Below are positions 8,867 to 16,670 of a stretch of 50,769 nt of DNA, in pieces. The translations under genes were made by a program, and so were the position numbers. Under the pieces are notes generated by a model. That model saw nothing but the letters and a program-made list of their open reading frames with translations, was not told where the DNA came from and did not search any database. Origin of the DNA: GCA-2725625 sp964574215. Lineage in GTDB: Bacteria; Pseudomonadota; Alphaproteobacteria; Rhodospirillales; UBA2165. Location: contig CAZNLR010000039.1 in NCBI GenBank assembly GCA_964574215.1, positions 1 through 50,769 of the forward strand, given 5' to 3'. The number at the start of each line of letters is the position of its first letter. The stretch's first letter is position 1.

Positions 8867-8878
8867 GAGACCGTCAAT

Positions 8879-9739
8879 ATGAAAACATGGTCAGTTAAAA
8901 TAGCGGCGACGTTTTTGGCCGTTTTAGTTGTAGCCGGTTCCGCTGACGCGGCGGATCGAGGAAAGGCACCGCCGAACATTCCCTGTGGATTGGGTATGGT
9001 GCACAATAGTCCGGGACCGACAAAGCGGTCTTTGCTGGTGCGGGCGTCATACCGTCAGATCGACAGCCGGGCGGTTAAAAACGGTCAAGTCCGCGTCACT
9101 TTTGTCGGTCATTCAACCTTCGCCATTGAGACTGCGGGCGGCGCCATGGCGGCAACCGACTATTTCGGATTGCGTACCCCGGGGCGGTTGCCCGACATCG
9201 TCACCATGAACAATTCCCATGAAAGCCACTACACGGATTTTGTCGATCCCGCCGTCAAATATGTTTTGCGGGGGTGGGACCCGGCGGGAGGAATCGCGCG
9301 CCATCATTTAAAATACAAGGATATGAGGGTCTACAATTTGCCGACCAACATCTTCGACACGGGCAAGAACGCCACCAACGGCAATTCGGTTTTTGTCTTC
9401 GAGGCGGCGGGCATCTGTTTTGCCCATCTTGGACACCTGCATCATTTCCTGAGCAAGGAACAGGTCGCCCGGCTCGGCCGGATCGACGTTCTTTTTGTTC
9501 CCATCGACGGAATTTATACCCTGAGCCATGCCGAGGCCATGCATATCATCGGCCAGATTCAGCCGCGCGTTGTCATGCCCATGCACATGCAGTCTTTCGG
9601 TGCGGTTTACGAGTTTCCGGAAATTGCCGGTAAAAATTATAAAATTGTCGATTTGAAAAAAGGCTCAATCGATATCAACCGTGCCTCATTGCCACACCAG
9701 ACCGAAGTCTGGTTTTTGACCGAAGATTTGAGCCATTAA
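8879..9739 (+). CDS. Exported MBL-fold protein, second of a tandem pair
   Basis: A 286-residue exported paralogue of the preceding gene, with a signal peptide (AATFLAVLVVAGSADA, cleavage near residue 24). Metal-site candidates are His78 in FVGHSTF, Asp94, His114/His117/Asp120 in NSHESHYTD, His183/His186 in AHLGHL and His236 in MPMHM. Compared with the classical HxHxDH the first motif is spaced as HxxHxxD, so the catalytic class is unsure. Shared landmarks with the first copy (KYVL.GWD, RVYNLPTNI, GRIDVL) point to a local duplication. The two genes are probably one transcript. No transporter or substrate clue lies nearby. Confidence 0.8.
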   Translation: MKTWSVKIAATFLAVLVVAGSADAADRGKAPPNIPCGLGMVHNSPGPTKRSLLVRASYRQIDSRAVKNGQVRVTFVGHSTFAIETAGGAMAATDYFGLRTPGRLPDIVTMNNSHESHYTDFVDPAVKYVLRGWDPAGGIARHHLKYKDMRVYNLPTNIFDTGKNATNGNSVFVFEAAGICFAHLGHLHHFLSKEQVARLGRIDVLFVPIDGIYTLSHAEAMHIIGQIQPRVVMPMHMQSFGAVYEFPEIAGKNYKIVDLKKGSIDINRASLPHQTEVWFLTEDLSH

Positions 9740-9783
9740 ACAGAATTAGGTCGCAGGCAATTCTTAAAAACGGAAATTTTTTT

Positions 9784-11964
9784 TCAGTTGGCGCCATGCA
9801 TGACGGAATAAACTTTTTGCGCCAACTCCTTTTTCGTGAATGGTTTATTGATGACGGGAAACCTCAATCCGCCATCCATGCTTTTGATGACGTCCTCTTC
9901 GGCATAACCGGTCATAAGCAGGAATTTCATCTCTTTTTTCCTGGCTAAAATTATGTCGGCGAGTTCCGGTCCGGATATTTCACTGGAAAGAATGACATCG
10001 GATACGACAAATTCAAAGTCGAATTCATTGTCATCCAACAAATCGGAAATCTTACTCCCGTCACCGCCATCGATCGGCTCGTAACCCAAATTGTCCAGCA
10101 GCACCATGGTAATTTCCCGGACTGCTGGTTCATCTTCGATAACCAAAATTCGCTCGCCATTTCCGGTCGGCAATTCGACATCGGCGGAATCAGCGGCAGG
10201 ATCGACTACGGTTTTCATCTCTCGTGGCAGGTACATGGTGACCGTCGTACCTACATTCGGTTCACTGTCTATATCGAAATAGCCGCCCGATTGCTTAACG
10301 AAACCGTATATCATGCTGAGACCGAGACCGCTTCCCTCACCGACCCCTTTGGTGGTGAAGAACGGCTCGATTACTTTGTCCAGGATGGATTGCTGGATTC
10401 CCATGCCCGTGTCGGCGACGGAAATAGTCACGTATTCGCCGGGGTCGAGACCTAGCTTGCTGTCGGCAACTTCTTGGTCGACATCCGTATTGGTGCATTC
10501 AATGATCAGATTTCCACCGGCCATCATGGCGTCACGGGAGTTGAGGGCCAAATTAATGAGCGCGTTTTCCAATTGGTTCTTGTCGATGAAAATCGGCCAT
10601 AGGTTTCTGGGGGTTTTTAGTTCGATATTGATGTTTCTGGAAAGCGTGCGTCTCAAAAGTTCAAATGTGCTATTGACCAATTCGCTGGCATTGACGGTTT
10701 CCGGATTTAACTGCTGCTTGCGGGAGAATGCCAAGAGCCTTTTTGTCAGATCGGCGCCACTCATTATCGCTTTTCTGGTTCTTTCCAGCCGGTCTTCCAC
10801 GGTCGCGGCGTCGGCCTCCTCGCTTTTCAGAAGTTCTATATTGCCAAGCGCCGCCGCCAGGAGGTTGTTGAAATCATGAGCCAATCCGCCGGTTAGTTGG
10901 CCGACCGCCTCCATTTTAAGAGAATGACTGAGTTGTTCGTCCTTCAATTTTTGTTCGGTTACATCGGCGGAGGCGAGAAGTAAATGTTCCACACCGCCGA
11001 TTTCGACGATATCGGCGCTGACGTCAAATTCGCGGATTTCTCCGTTCTTGCATTTCAATTTTCCGTCAAAATGTTCAGGTTTTTTTACCGTTCTGATGCT
11101 GTCGATTATTGCGTCGCGTTTATCTTTGGAAAAATCCACGACTATTTTCAAATCGGCTGCCGATTTTCCCACCGCTTCTTCCCTGCTGAATCCCAATGTG
11201 CTCAGCCAGGTGTCGTTGACATCCACCATGACTCCGTCGTCGAGCCGGGTGATCGACTGCATGATCGGATTGGATTGAAATATTTTGTAAAATCTTTCTT
11301 CACTTTCCTGCAAAATTTTTTCTGAATTTTTGCGTGCCGTTATATCCTGAACGATGGAAACAAAATGAGATGGCGTCCCGTCTGAATTTCTCATCAACGT
11401 TCCCGTCAAGAAACACCAAATTGGGCTTCCGTCTTTTCTCAAATATTGTTTTTCCCGGCTGTCGGTGATGATTTGTTGATCTATAACGCGCTGCCGCAGG
11501 CTGGCTGTTTTTTCCCGATCCTCGGGTACGGTGATATCGAAAACGGTTTTGGCCAGTAGTTCGTCATGGGTGTATCCCAGCATGTCACAGAAGGAATTGT
11601 TGACTTCCAGAATTTTACCGTCGAGTGAATTGAAGTTCATGCCCAAGCTAGCGTCGGCGAACAAAACGCGGATCATCTCTTTGTTTTGATTGAGCTCGTT
11701 TTCAAAATCTTTTGTTAGTTTTTTTTCGACTTCCAATTGTTCGAAAAGGAGACGCCTGTTTTTGAGGACAAAATACGAAATTACCGCGCCTAAAACGCCG
11801 CCGACGAGAACAGGAGGAATTAGGATTTTATATGCTGCTACCGGTTGCCCCAGAACGAGGCCCATATTGAAGAAGGCCAGCAAGGTGGTAATGCACCCCC
11901 CGACCAGAAATGCGGCCAGATAAACCAGAATCGACTGACTACCATACTTCATTCGATTACCCAA
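9784..11964 (-). CDS. Membrane hybrid histidine kinase with two PAS domains
   Basis: A 726-residue protein. Two transmembrane segments lie in the first 67 residues (VYLAAFLVGGCITTLLAFF and VLVGGVLGAVISYFVL), then a short coiled-coil linker and two PAS domains (SLDGKILEVNNSFCDMLGY and DDGVMVDVNDTWLSTLGF), each followed by a PAC-like segment. The kinase core has the H box GGLAHDFNNLLAAALGNIE, an N box NLALNSRDAM, VADTGMGI and GSGLGLSMIYG. A C-terminal receiver (RILVIEDEPAVREI) has its acceptor Asp in VVSDVIL. The H box type with an attached receiver suggests it either phosphorelays or self-limits. No cognate regulator is adjacent. It is convergent with the MBL pair. Confidence 0.9.
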   Translation of the reverse strand: MGNRMKYGSQSILVYLAAFLVGGCITTLLAFFNMGLVLGQPVAAYKILIPPVLVGGVLGAVISYFVLKNRRLLFEQLEVEKKLTKDFENELNQNKEMIRVLFADASLGMNFNSLDGKILEVNNSFCDMLGYTHDELLAKTVFDITVPEDREKTASLRQRVIDQQIITDSREKQYLRKDGSPIWCFLTGTLMRNSDGTPSHFVSIVQDITARKNSEKILQESEERFYKIFQSNPIMQSITRLDDGVMVDVNDTWLSTLGFSREEAVGKSAADLKIVVDFSKDKRDAIIDSIRTVKKPEHFDGKLKCKNGEIREFDVSADIVEIGGVEHLLLASADVTEQKLKDEQLSHSLKMEAVGQLTGGLAHDFNNLLAAALGNIELLKSEEADAATVEDRLERTRKAIMSGADLTKRLLAFSRKQQLNPETVNASELVNSTFELLRRTLSRNINIELKTPRNLWPIFIDKNQLENALINLALNSRDAMMAGGNLIIECTNTDVDQEVADSKLGLDPGEYVTISVADTGMGIQQSILDKVIEPFFTTKGVGEGSGLGLSMIYGFVKQSGGYFDIDSEPNVGTTVTMYLPREMKTVVDPAADSADVELPTGNGERILVIEDEPAVREITMVLLDNLGYEPIDGGDGSKISDLLDDNEFDFEFVVSDVILSSEISGPELADIILARKKEMKFLLMTGYAEEDVIKSMDGGLRFPVINKPFTKKELAQKVYSVMHGAN

Positions 11965-12148
11965 ACGCCGGTAATTCGACTAAAAATTTATTTTCCCTCT
12001 TAAATTTTTCCCAATCAATTTTTTCTTATATAAGCTGGAAAGCTATTCCCAAATGTCTTTCCCGTCCATGATATTCGTCAAGCTTCGCTAAGATTAAGTG
12101 TTTGTTATTAAAAGGTGATTGGAAAACAAACCGGCAATTTGGGAGTGT

Positions 12149-12177
12149 CACCGGAAGAGAATTTCTTTCATCCGGTG
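12149..12177 (-). terminator. Possible terminator hairpin after the SRPBCC gene
   Basis: CACCGGA and TCCGGTG form a perfect 7-base stem with a 15-base interior that can pair further (GAA/TTC), starting about 28 bases past the minus-strand stop at 12205. There is no clear T-run on the minus strand after it, so factor-independent termination is uncertain. Confidence 0.3.
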
Positions 12178-12204
12178 TATATTATTTCTGGTTCCGATCT
12201 CAGT

Positions 12205-12693
12205 CTATTTTCGTTTGGATTTAATCTTTCGAGCCGAGGACTTTTTTACACCTTTTACAACTTTGGGCTTTGTACCTTGTTTCCGCTTCGGTTTTGCATT
12301 TTGCGATTTCAGGTAGTCCTTCAGCGGCGCCCAATAATGGCTTTTCCATCCGGCCGTGATGCCTTTGATGTTTTTTGCCGGAACCCCGGTGTGGGTCAGG
12401 CTCAACTTGCATTTGCCACCCGGCGCGCCGGCCAGTTTGAACGAGACGACGGACCACGTGTCTTTAGGCCAGCTTTTGCCCCGCCAGGCTTGAACAATCA
12501 ATTTGTTGTTTGTCGTGTCCAGCGTAATGCCGCCGATCTGGCCGCCGTAGCAGGAGAAAGCGCCACCTGATTTACGGCTGATTTTTGCCGGCGACCCGGT
12601 AAAGGCGCTGTGTTTTCTTGAATCGAGCAGGCAATCGTAAATGACGCCCGGGCGGGCATTAAAAGTTACAGTCTGTTTGATATCCTGTGCCAT
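12205..12693 (-). CDS. SRPBCC/AHSA1-like domain protein with lysine-rich tail
   Basis: A 162-residue protein. Residues 1-120 fit the SRPBCC (START-like, AHSA1) fold: IKQTVTFNARPGVIYDCLLD at the start, RKHSAFTGSPAKIS, and the late helix GWKSHYWAPLKDYL. The last 35 or so residues are strongly basic (KPKRKQGTKPKVVKGVKK, then SARKIKSKRK) and resemble a nucleic-acid-binding tail, which is unusual for the family. I chose the ATG at 12693 over the longer frame to 12735 because GGGAGG lies nine bases upstream. The ligand is unknown. The gene stands alone between a kinase and the LOG-family gene. Confidence 0.8.
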   Translation of the reverse strand: MAQDIKQTVTFNARPGVIYDCLLDSRKHSAFTGSPAKISRKSGGAFSCYGGQIGGITLDTTNNKLIVQAWRGKSWPKDTWSVVSFKLAGAPGGKCKLSLTHTGVPAKNIKGITAGWKSHYWAPLKDYLKSQNAKPKRKQGTKPKVVKGVKKSSARKIKSKRK

Positions 12694-12776
12694 TTCAGCC
12701 TCCCTGTATTTTCGTTGTCGCGTATTTAAACACAAATTGGCGTGAATGGGGTCAATTCTACGTCATTGGGTGAGTG

Positions 12777-13598
12777 CTAAAGCACGCCACCCGGTTCGTG
12801 GATCGCCGTTTCCAGAAGCTCCCTTGTGATGAACTCAAAAGCGCCGTCTATCGTATCGGTCATATGTATCTTATCCAGATCCTGGCGTTCGATGGTGCCG
12901 TATTCGACCAAAGCATCGAAATTGAGCACATTTTTCCAGTAGTCCGTTCCGTACAGAACCACTTTGATGGGCTTGCTGAGTTTTCCCGTTTGATCGAGGG
13001 TGACGACTTCGAACAATTCGTCGAGCGTACCGAACCCGCCCGGAAAAACGACAATCGCCTTAGCCAGATAAATGAACCAAAACTTACGCATGAAGAAGTA
13101 ATGAAACTCCAGTCCCAAATGGTGGGTGATGTAGGGGTTCTCATGCTGCTCGAACGGCAATGAAATATTGAGGCCGATGTTCAGGCCTTTGGCTTCCGAT
13201 GCCCCCCGGTTGGCCGCTTCCATAATTCCCGGCCCGCCTCCTGTGCAGACGACAAATCTGCGGTCGTTGGAACCATCTAGATTTTTTGACCATTCGGTTA
13301 ATCTGCGGGATAGCGTCCGTGCTTCTTCATAATAGCGGGACAGTTCCATATCGCGTGTGGCTTTGGCGACGCCCCGTCCTTTTACTCTGGCCTCCTTTAG
13401 CGCCCGGCGGGCCTGATGACGCGATTTAATGCGGGCCGAGCCGAAAAACACGATGGTGTCTTTTACGTTGAAATTTTCAAAACGGGATTCGGGCTCCTGG
13501 TATTCCGACTGGATTCGAAGGGCCCGCGCATCTTTGGAATTTAGAAATTCCGGATTCTTATACGCTTTTACCGGGCGGTAGCGTGATTTTTTGGTCAT
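12777..13598 (-). CDS. LOG-family protein (TIGR00730-like nucleotide phosphoribohydrolase)
   Basis: A 273-residue Rossmann-fold protein with both family signatures: GGGPGIMEA (residues 120-128) and PGGFGTLDE (residues 186-194), the latter containing the catalytic Arg/Glu region typical of LOG proteins. Members hydrolyse nucleoside 5'-monophosphates (AMP or cytokinin riboside monophosphate) to base and ribose phosphate. It has an extra N-terminal 45 residues and a middle insertion compared with short LOG proteins, so it belongs to the long bacterial form. The initiator ATG at 13598 follows AGAGTCCGAC. The tup genes lie upstream in the same direction with a 43-base gap. Confidence 0.9.
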   Translation of the reverse strand: MTKKSRYRPVKAYKNPEFLNSKDARALRIQSEYQEPESRFENFNVKDTIVFFGSARIKSRHQARRALKEARVKGRGVAKATRDMELSRYYEEARTLSRRLTEWSKNLDGSNDRRFVVCTGGGPGIMEAANRGASEAKGLNIGLNISLPFEQHENPYITHHLGLEFHYFFMRKFWFIYLAKAIVVFPGGFGTLDELFEVVTLDQTGKLSKPIKVVLYGTDYWKNVLNFDALVEYGTIERQDLDKIHMTDTIDGAFEFITRELLETAIHEPGGVL

Positions 13599-13641
13599 TT
13601 TTGTCGGACTCTCTTACATCTGTAATTTGTCGTTGCCAAAT

Positions 13642-14436
13642 CTATTTCTGCCACCGTTCCTTGAAGGTGTCAGGTGGTTTTAAATCCTTACGGTTCCACC
13701 ACAGCAGTTCCCCCCGTATAAATGCCTGCGCGAGGTCATTGCTCGGCTGTTCGAAGAATGCGTCCGCGGACGTGTGTTCCAGAAGGCGTCCCCGATAAAG
13801 AAACAAAACATCGTCGGCCAGGCGTTTTGCCTGTCCTAGGTCATGGGTCGACATAATGATCTTGGTGCCCGACTGCCTTATGGCGTCGATGATTTCCTCC
13901 AACGCATGAGTAGCGGCCGGGTCCAGGGCGGCCGTGGGTTCATCCATAAACATGACTTCCGGGTTTAGAAGCCAGGCGCGCGCCACCGCCAGCCGCTGTT
14001 GTTCACCAAAGGAAAGACGCCGGGCCGGAACTTTGGCCAGCCGCGTCAGTCCGGTCCGTTGCAGCATCTCCTCTGCCATCTGGTTGCGCGAGCGGCGGGC
14101 AACACCCCGATGCTTCAAACCGTGGGTCAAGTTTGCCGTGACCGAGCGGCGCAGCATAACCGGTCTTTGGAAGACCATGGCCTGATGGGGTTGCGGATTG
14201 GCGCCGAGGGCGCCGTGCCACACGATATCGCCTTTGCTGGGTTGAATGAGACCATGACACAGCCGGAGCAACAGGCTTTTGCCGGCGCCGTGCGGGCCCA
14301 TGATGACGGTCAGGGAGCCCGCTTCTAAATCCAGGGTCATTTTCTTAATCAGACGCATGCCGCCGATTTCGTAACTGACGTTGGTCAGGCTTAAGGGCAG
14401 GATACCTTGGGGCGCCAGTGAGACGGAACTATCCAT
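13642..14436 (-). CDS. tupC: Tungstate-type ABC transporter ATP-binding protein
   Basis: A 264-residue ABC ATPase. Walker A is GPHGAGKS (the usual Asn is His), the signature reads LSFGEQQRLAVARA (LSGGQ altered to LSFGE), Walker B is VMFMDEPTAALDP and the switch is STHDLGQAKRL. The overall form is that of TupC/tungstate and phosphate-type importers. It overlaps the permease gene by eight bases, so the two are coupled. Tungstate or molybdate import would suit a window with three molybdenum-hydroxylase-type large or small subunits. No substrate-binding protein (TupA) is adjacent. Confidence 0.85.
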   Translation of the reverse strand: MDSSVSLAPQGILPLSLTNVSYEIGGMRLIKKMTLDLEAGSLTVIMGPHGAGKSLLLRLCHGLIQPSKGDIVWHGALGANPQPHQAMVFQRPVMLRRSVTANLTHGLKHRGVARRSRNQMAEEMLQRTGLTRLAKVPARRLSFGEQQRLAVARAWLLNPEVMFMDEPTAALDPAATHALEEIIDAIRQSGTKIIMSTHDLGQAKRLADDVLFLYRGRLLEHTSADAFFEQPSNDLAQAFIRGELLWWNRKDLKPPDTFKERWQK

Positions 14437-15133
14437 GGCGTTTCATCGCGGCTTCGTTGACGAAAAAGGCGGTGGCGTTCACGCTCAATGCCAGGACCAG
14501 CAATATGATACCCAGCCCAAGCGCCAGAGCCAGATCACCTTTGCTTGTCTCCAAAGCGATGGAGGTGGTCATTACCCTGGTGACGTGGTCGATATTTCCG
14601 CCGACGATCATCACCGCGCCCACCTCGGCGCTGGCGCGGCCGAACCCGGCCAATACCGTGGTGATCAGGCTAAATCGGTTGTCCCACAAAAGCGTCCTGA
14701 TGGTTTGCAGCGGTCCGGAGCCGATCGAGCCTAAGTGCTCGGAATATTCCTGCCATAGGTCGTTGACAGACTGCCGGGTCAAGGCGGCGATGATGGGTGT
14801 TACCAGTATGACCTGGGCGATGATCATGGCGGTCGGTGTGAAAAGCAGACCCAAGGTTCCCAATGGTCCCGACCGGGATAGGATTAGATAAACGATCAGT
14901 CCGACCACCACCGGCGGCAGCCCCATCAACGCATTCAGGGCGACGACGATCAAGGTGCGGCCGGGAAAGCGGAACACGGCCAGGGCGGCTCCCACCGGCA
15001 GCCCGATCAGACAGGCGACGGCAACCGCCAGGAGGCTGATCCTCAGGGACAGGAGAACGATTTCGGCCAAACCGCTTTCGAGATTTAAAATTAGCATGGC
15101 CGCCGCGCCAAAGGCGTCACCGACATCCGACAT
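14429..15133 (-). CDS. tupB: Tungstate-type ABC transporter permease
   Basis: A 234-residue inner-membrane permease with about five hydrophobic spans. The cytoplasmic coupling loop reads AGFGRASAEVGAVMIVGGNI, the strongest hallmark of TupB and related oxyanion permeases. It starts at the ATG at 15133 and overlaps tupC by eight bases. A long perfect inverted repeat lies 67-95 bases upstream and may control the pair. TupA is absent from the 1 kb upstream, where a ComA-like gene occurs instead. Confidence 0.88.
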   Translation of the reverse strand: MSDVGDAFGAAAMLILNLESGLAEIVLLSLRISLLAVAVACLIGLPVGAALAVFRFPGRTLIVVALNALMGLPPVVVGLIVYLILSRSGPLGTLGLLFTPTAMIIAQVILVTPIIAALTRQSVNDLWQEYSEHLGSIGSGPLQTIRTLLWDNRFSLITTVLAGFGRASAEVGAVMIVGGNIDHVTRVMTTSIALETSKGDLALALGLGIILLVLALSVNATAFFVNEAAMKRHG

Positions 15134-15199
15134 AATTGTGTGCCTGTTTACGTCGTCACCCGAATTGAAACTTAATAATTCGAGGCGAACAAGTTAATG

Positions 15200-15228
15200 A
15201 CCTTAACGACAATTCATATCGTTAAGGT
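15200..15228. promoter_or_regulatory. Perfect 10-base inverted repeat upstream of tupB
   Basis: ACCTTAACGA (15200-15209) and TCGTTAAGGT (15219-15228) are perfectly complementary around a 9-base spacer. It lies between the end of the ComA-like gene and tupB, both minus strand. No T-run follows on the minus strand, so an operator for an oxyanion-responsive regulator is more likely than a terminator; both are inferences. Confidence 0.45.
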
Positions 15229-15256
15229 GGCTGACAAGCAATGTTTTCGACGTTTG

Positions 15257-16078
15257 CTATTCTTCCGGTTTAAATCCAGCCAACTGATAGGCGCCTTCCG
15301 GGTGAGAGGTTTCATCGCCGGCGCCACGCCTGACTATTTCAGTTATCCATATCTCATCCCACTCTACATTGGCGAGATTCACCTCGGTGCCGAATTCCTT
15401 GACCATCCAAGCAGTCACTTTGTGTTTGAATTCTCGGTTGATGCCGGGAAGAACGACGACCGGTAGTTCATATATAACTTTTTCAAGAGGAAATCGCTTG
15501 GCGATGGCAGTAATGAGCTCGGCGCGAATTTTGTCCCCGGCAAACAATTCATAGGCTTCCACAAATACCAGGGCGGCACCGGCGTCGAAACAGGCTTCAA
15601 GGTCTGCCAGGACCTGGTCATCTTCCATGACACCTTCTTTTTTCCCCACTTCGCCCAGCACTTTGAGCCCAAAATCGTTAACGGCGCAGCGGATGGTTTT
15701 TTGCTTTTCCTCCAAACTCCAGTCGAGCAAATTGTCCGAAATTTCGACGGCGGAAAATCCCAGGGATTTCATTTCTTCGAAAAAGTATTCAATGTTGCCT
15801 TGCCGATAGGCGAGTTCCGCAAACAAGCCGCCCTGCGAAGTACTAATATCGGCGGCTTTGTATATGCTGAGTTTATTCTCAACCACTTGCTTTGGCATTA
15901 CGCCGGCTATGGAGCCGGCAATTTTCGCCATATCGATATAGTGCCCGGCGGTATCGACAACGTCTTTCTGGTGCCCAGGTGGCAAACCCCAGTCGATCAT
16001 CATGGTGATGCCGCGGGTGCGGGGTTTATCCTGCCGCTGGGGCAGGGGAATTGAGGAAAAGGCTGTCTGGTGATTCAT
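15257..16078 (-). CDS. Phosphosulfolactate synthase (ComA)-like protein
   Basis: A 273-residue TIM-barrel protein of the ComA/HSA32 family. ComA adds sulfite to phosphoenolpyruvate to make (R)-phosphosulfolactate. Family landmarks are KPRTRGITMMIDWGL (residues 18-32), the GGLFAELAYRQG strand-loop (83-94), GFSAVEISDN (107-116) and GLKVLGEVGKKE (137-148). I chose the ATG at 16078, preceded by GGAGG, over the longer frame to 16111. It is divergent from a MarR gene, and a MarR-type operator overlaps its likely -35 box. Whether it forms a sulfonate here, or has another C-C or C-S chemistry, is unknown: no ComB, ComC or sulfolactate genes are nearby. Confidence 0.8.
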   Translation of the reverse strand: MNHQTAFSSIPLPQRQDKPRTRGITMMIDWGLPPGHQKDVVDTAGHYIDMAKIAGSIAGVMPKQVVENKLSIYKAADISTSQGGLFAELAYRQGNIEYFFEEMKSLGFSAVEISDNLLDWSLEEKQKTIRCAVNDFGLKVLGEVGKKEGVMEDDQVLADLEACFDAGAALVFVEAYELFAGDKIRAELITAIAKRFPLEKVIYELPVVVLPGINREFKHKVTAWMVKEFGTEVNLANVEWDEIWITEIVRRGAGDETSHPEGAYQLAGFKPEE

Positions 16079-16105
16079 AATATTTCCTCCAACTTTAAGC
16101 ACAAA

Positions 16106-16134
16106 TATCATCTACCGATAAAAATAGTTGTCAA
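16106..16134 (-). promoter_or_regulatory. Candidate promoter of the ComA-like gene
   Basis: On the minus strand TTGACA (16134-16129) is a perfect -35 box. After 17 bases comes ATGATA (16111-16106), a fair -10. The -35 lies inside the MarR-type palindrome, so repression by occlusion is plausible. Confidence 0.45.
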
Positions 16135-16144
16135 CACAATTATT
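16123..16144. promoter_or_regulatory. MarR-type operator in the comA-like/marR divergent region
   Basis: A 22-base imperfect palindrome: AATA, one base, TTGT (16128-16131), four bases, ACAA (16136-16139), one base, TATT. Sixteen of 22 positions are symmetric. The same core, TTGT-N4-ACAA, recurs before tctC at 19039-19050. It covers the candidate -35 of the ComA-like gene and lies just before the marR ATG. Confidence 0.6.
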
Positions 16145-16154
16145 TTCTGAGAAG

Positions 16155-16670
16155 ATGGAGTCAAATAGAAATTGGGAGGCAGCCGTCAAAATGCCGGCCA
16201 AAGGGAGCAAAGTCACCGCTGACAAATTCGACTTGAGGGACCGGTTCGCCTACCGTTTCATTACCCTGGCGAATATGCTGTCTTTGTGGGCATCGCGAAA
16301 TTATTCTGAACTTGCAGGGGTTGGCCCCGTCGAATGGCGCGTAATGGTCGCGTTGCACGGTAACGGGTGTGAAACGGCCAAGGATATCGCTGAATTTTCG
16401 ATGATGGACAAGGGCAACATCAGCCGGGCCATCCGCAAGCTGGAAAGCATCGGCGCGCTCAAATACCGCCGAGACAAATGCGATGGACGGCGGACGATTT
16501 TGAGCATGACGGAAAAAGGTAAGCGCTTGTACAAGAAAATCAGGGTGAGTTCCGACTGGCGGGAAGCGGAACTCTATTCGGTATTAACGGAGACGGAGAA
16601 GCGCCAGGTTACTAATATTCTGAAAAAACTGGACGCCAAGGCAAGAGAATTACTGGTCGATGAAGGATAG
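16155..16670 (+). CDS. MarR-family regulator of the comA/tct region
   Basis: A 171-residue MarR-type winged-helix protein: GPVEWRVMVALHGNGCETAK, the recognition segment MMDKGNISRAIRKLESIGAL, and the wing RRDKCDGRRTILSMTEKG. The frame can also start at TTG 16128, but that codon sits inside the palindromic operator, so I prefer the ATG at 16155 (weak GAGAAG upstream). It overlaps the next gene by 11 bases, so it is translated with the DUF3604 protein. Likely an autorepressor responding to the imported substrate or its CoA ester; that is an inference from position. Confidence 0.88.
   Translation: MESNRNWEAAVKMPAKGSKVTADKFDLRDRFAYRFITLANMLSLWASRNYSELAGVGPVEWRVMVALHGNGCETAKDIAEFSMMDKGNISRAIRKLESIGALKYRRDKCDGRRTILSMTEKGKRLYKKIRVSSDWREAELYSVLTETEKRQVTNILKKLDAKARELLVDEG

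Noticed and set aside
16128..16154. TTG 16128 as the start of the MarR gene
   Set aside because: The codon is inside the palindromic operator and has no ribosome binding site; ATG 16155 is more plausible.
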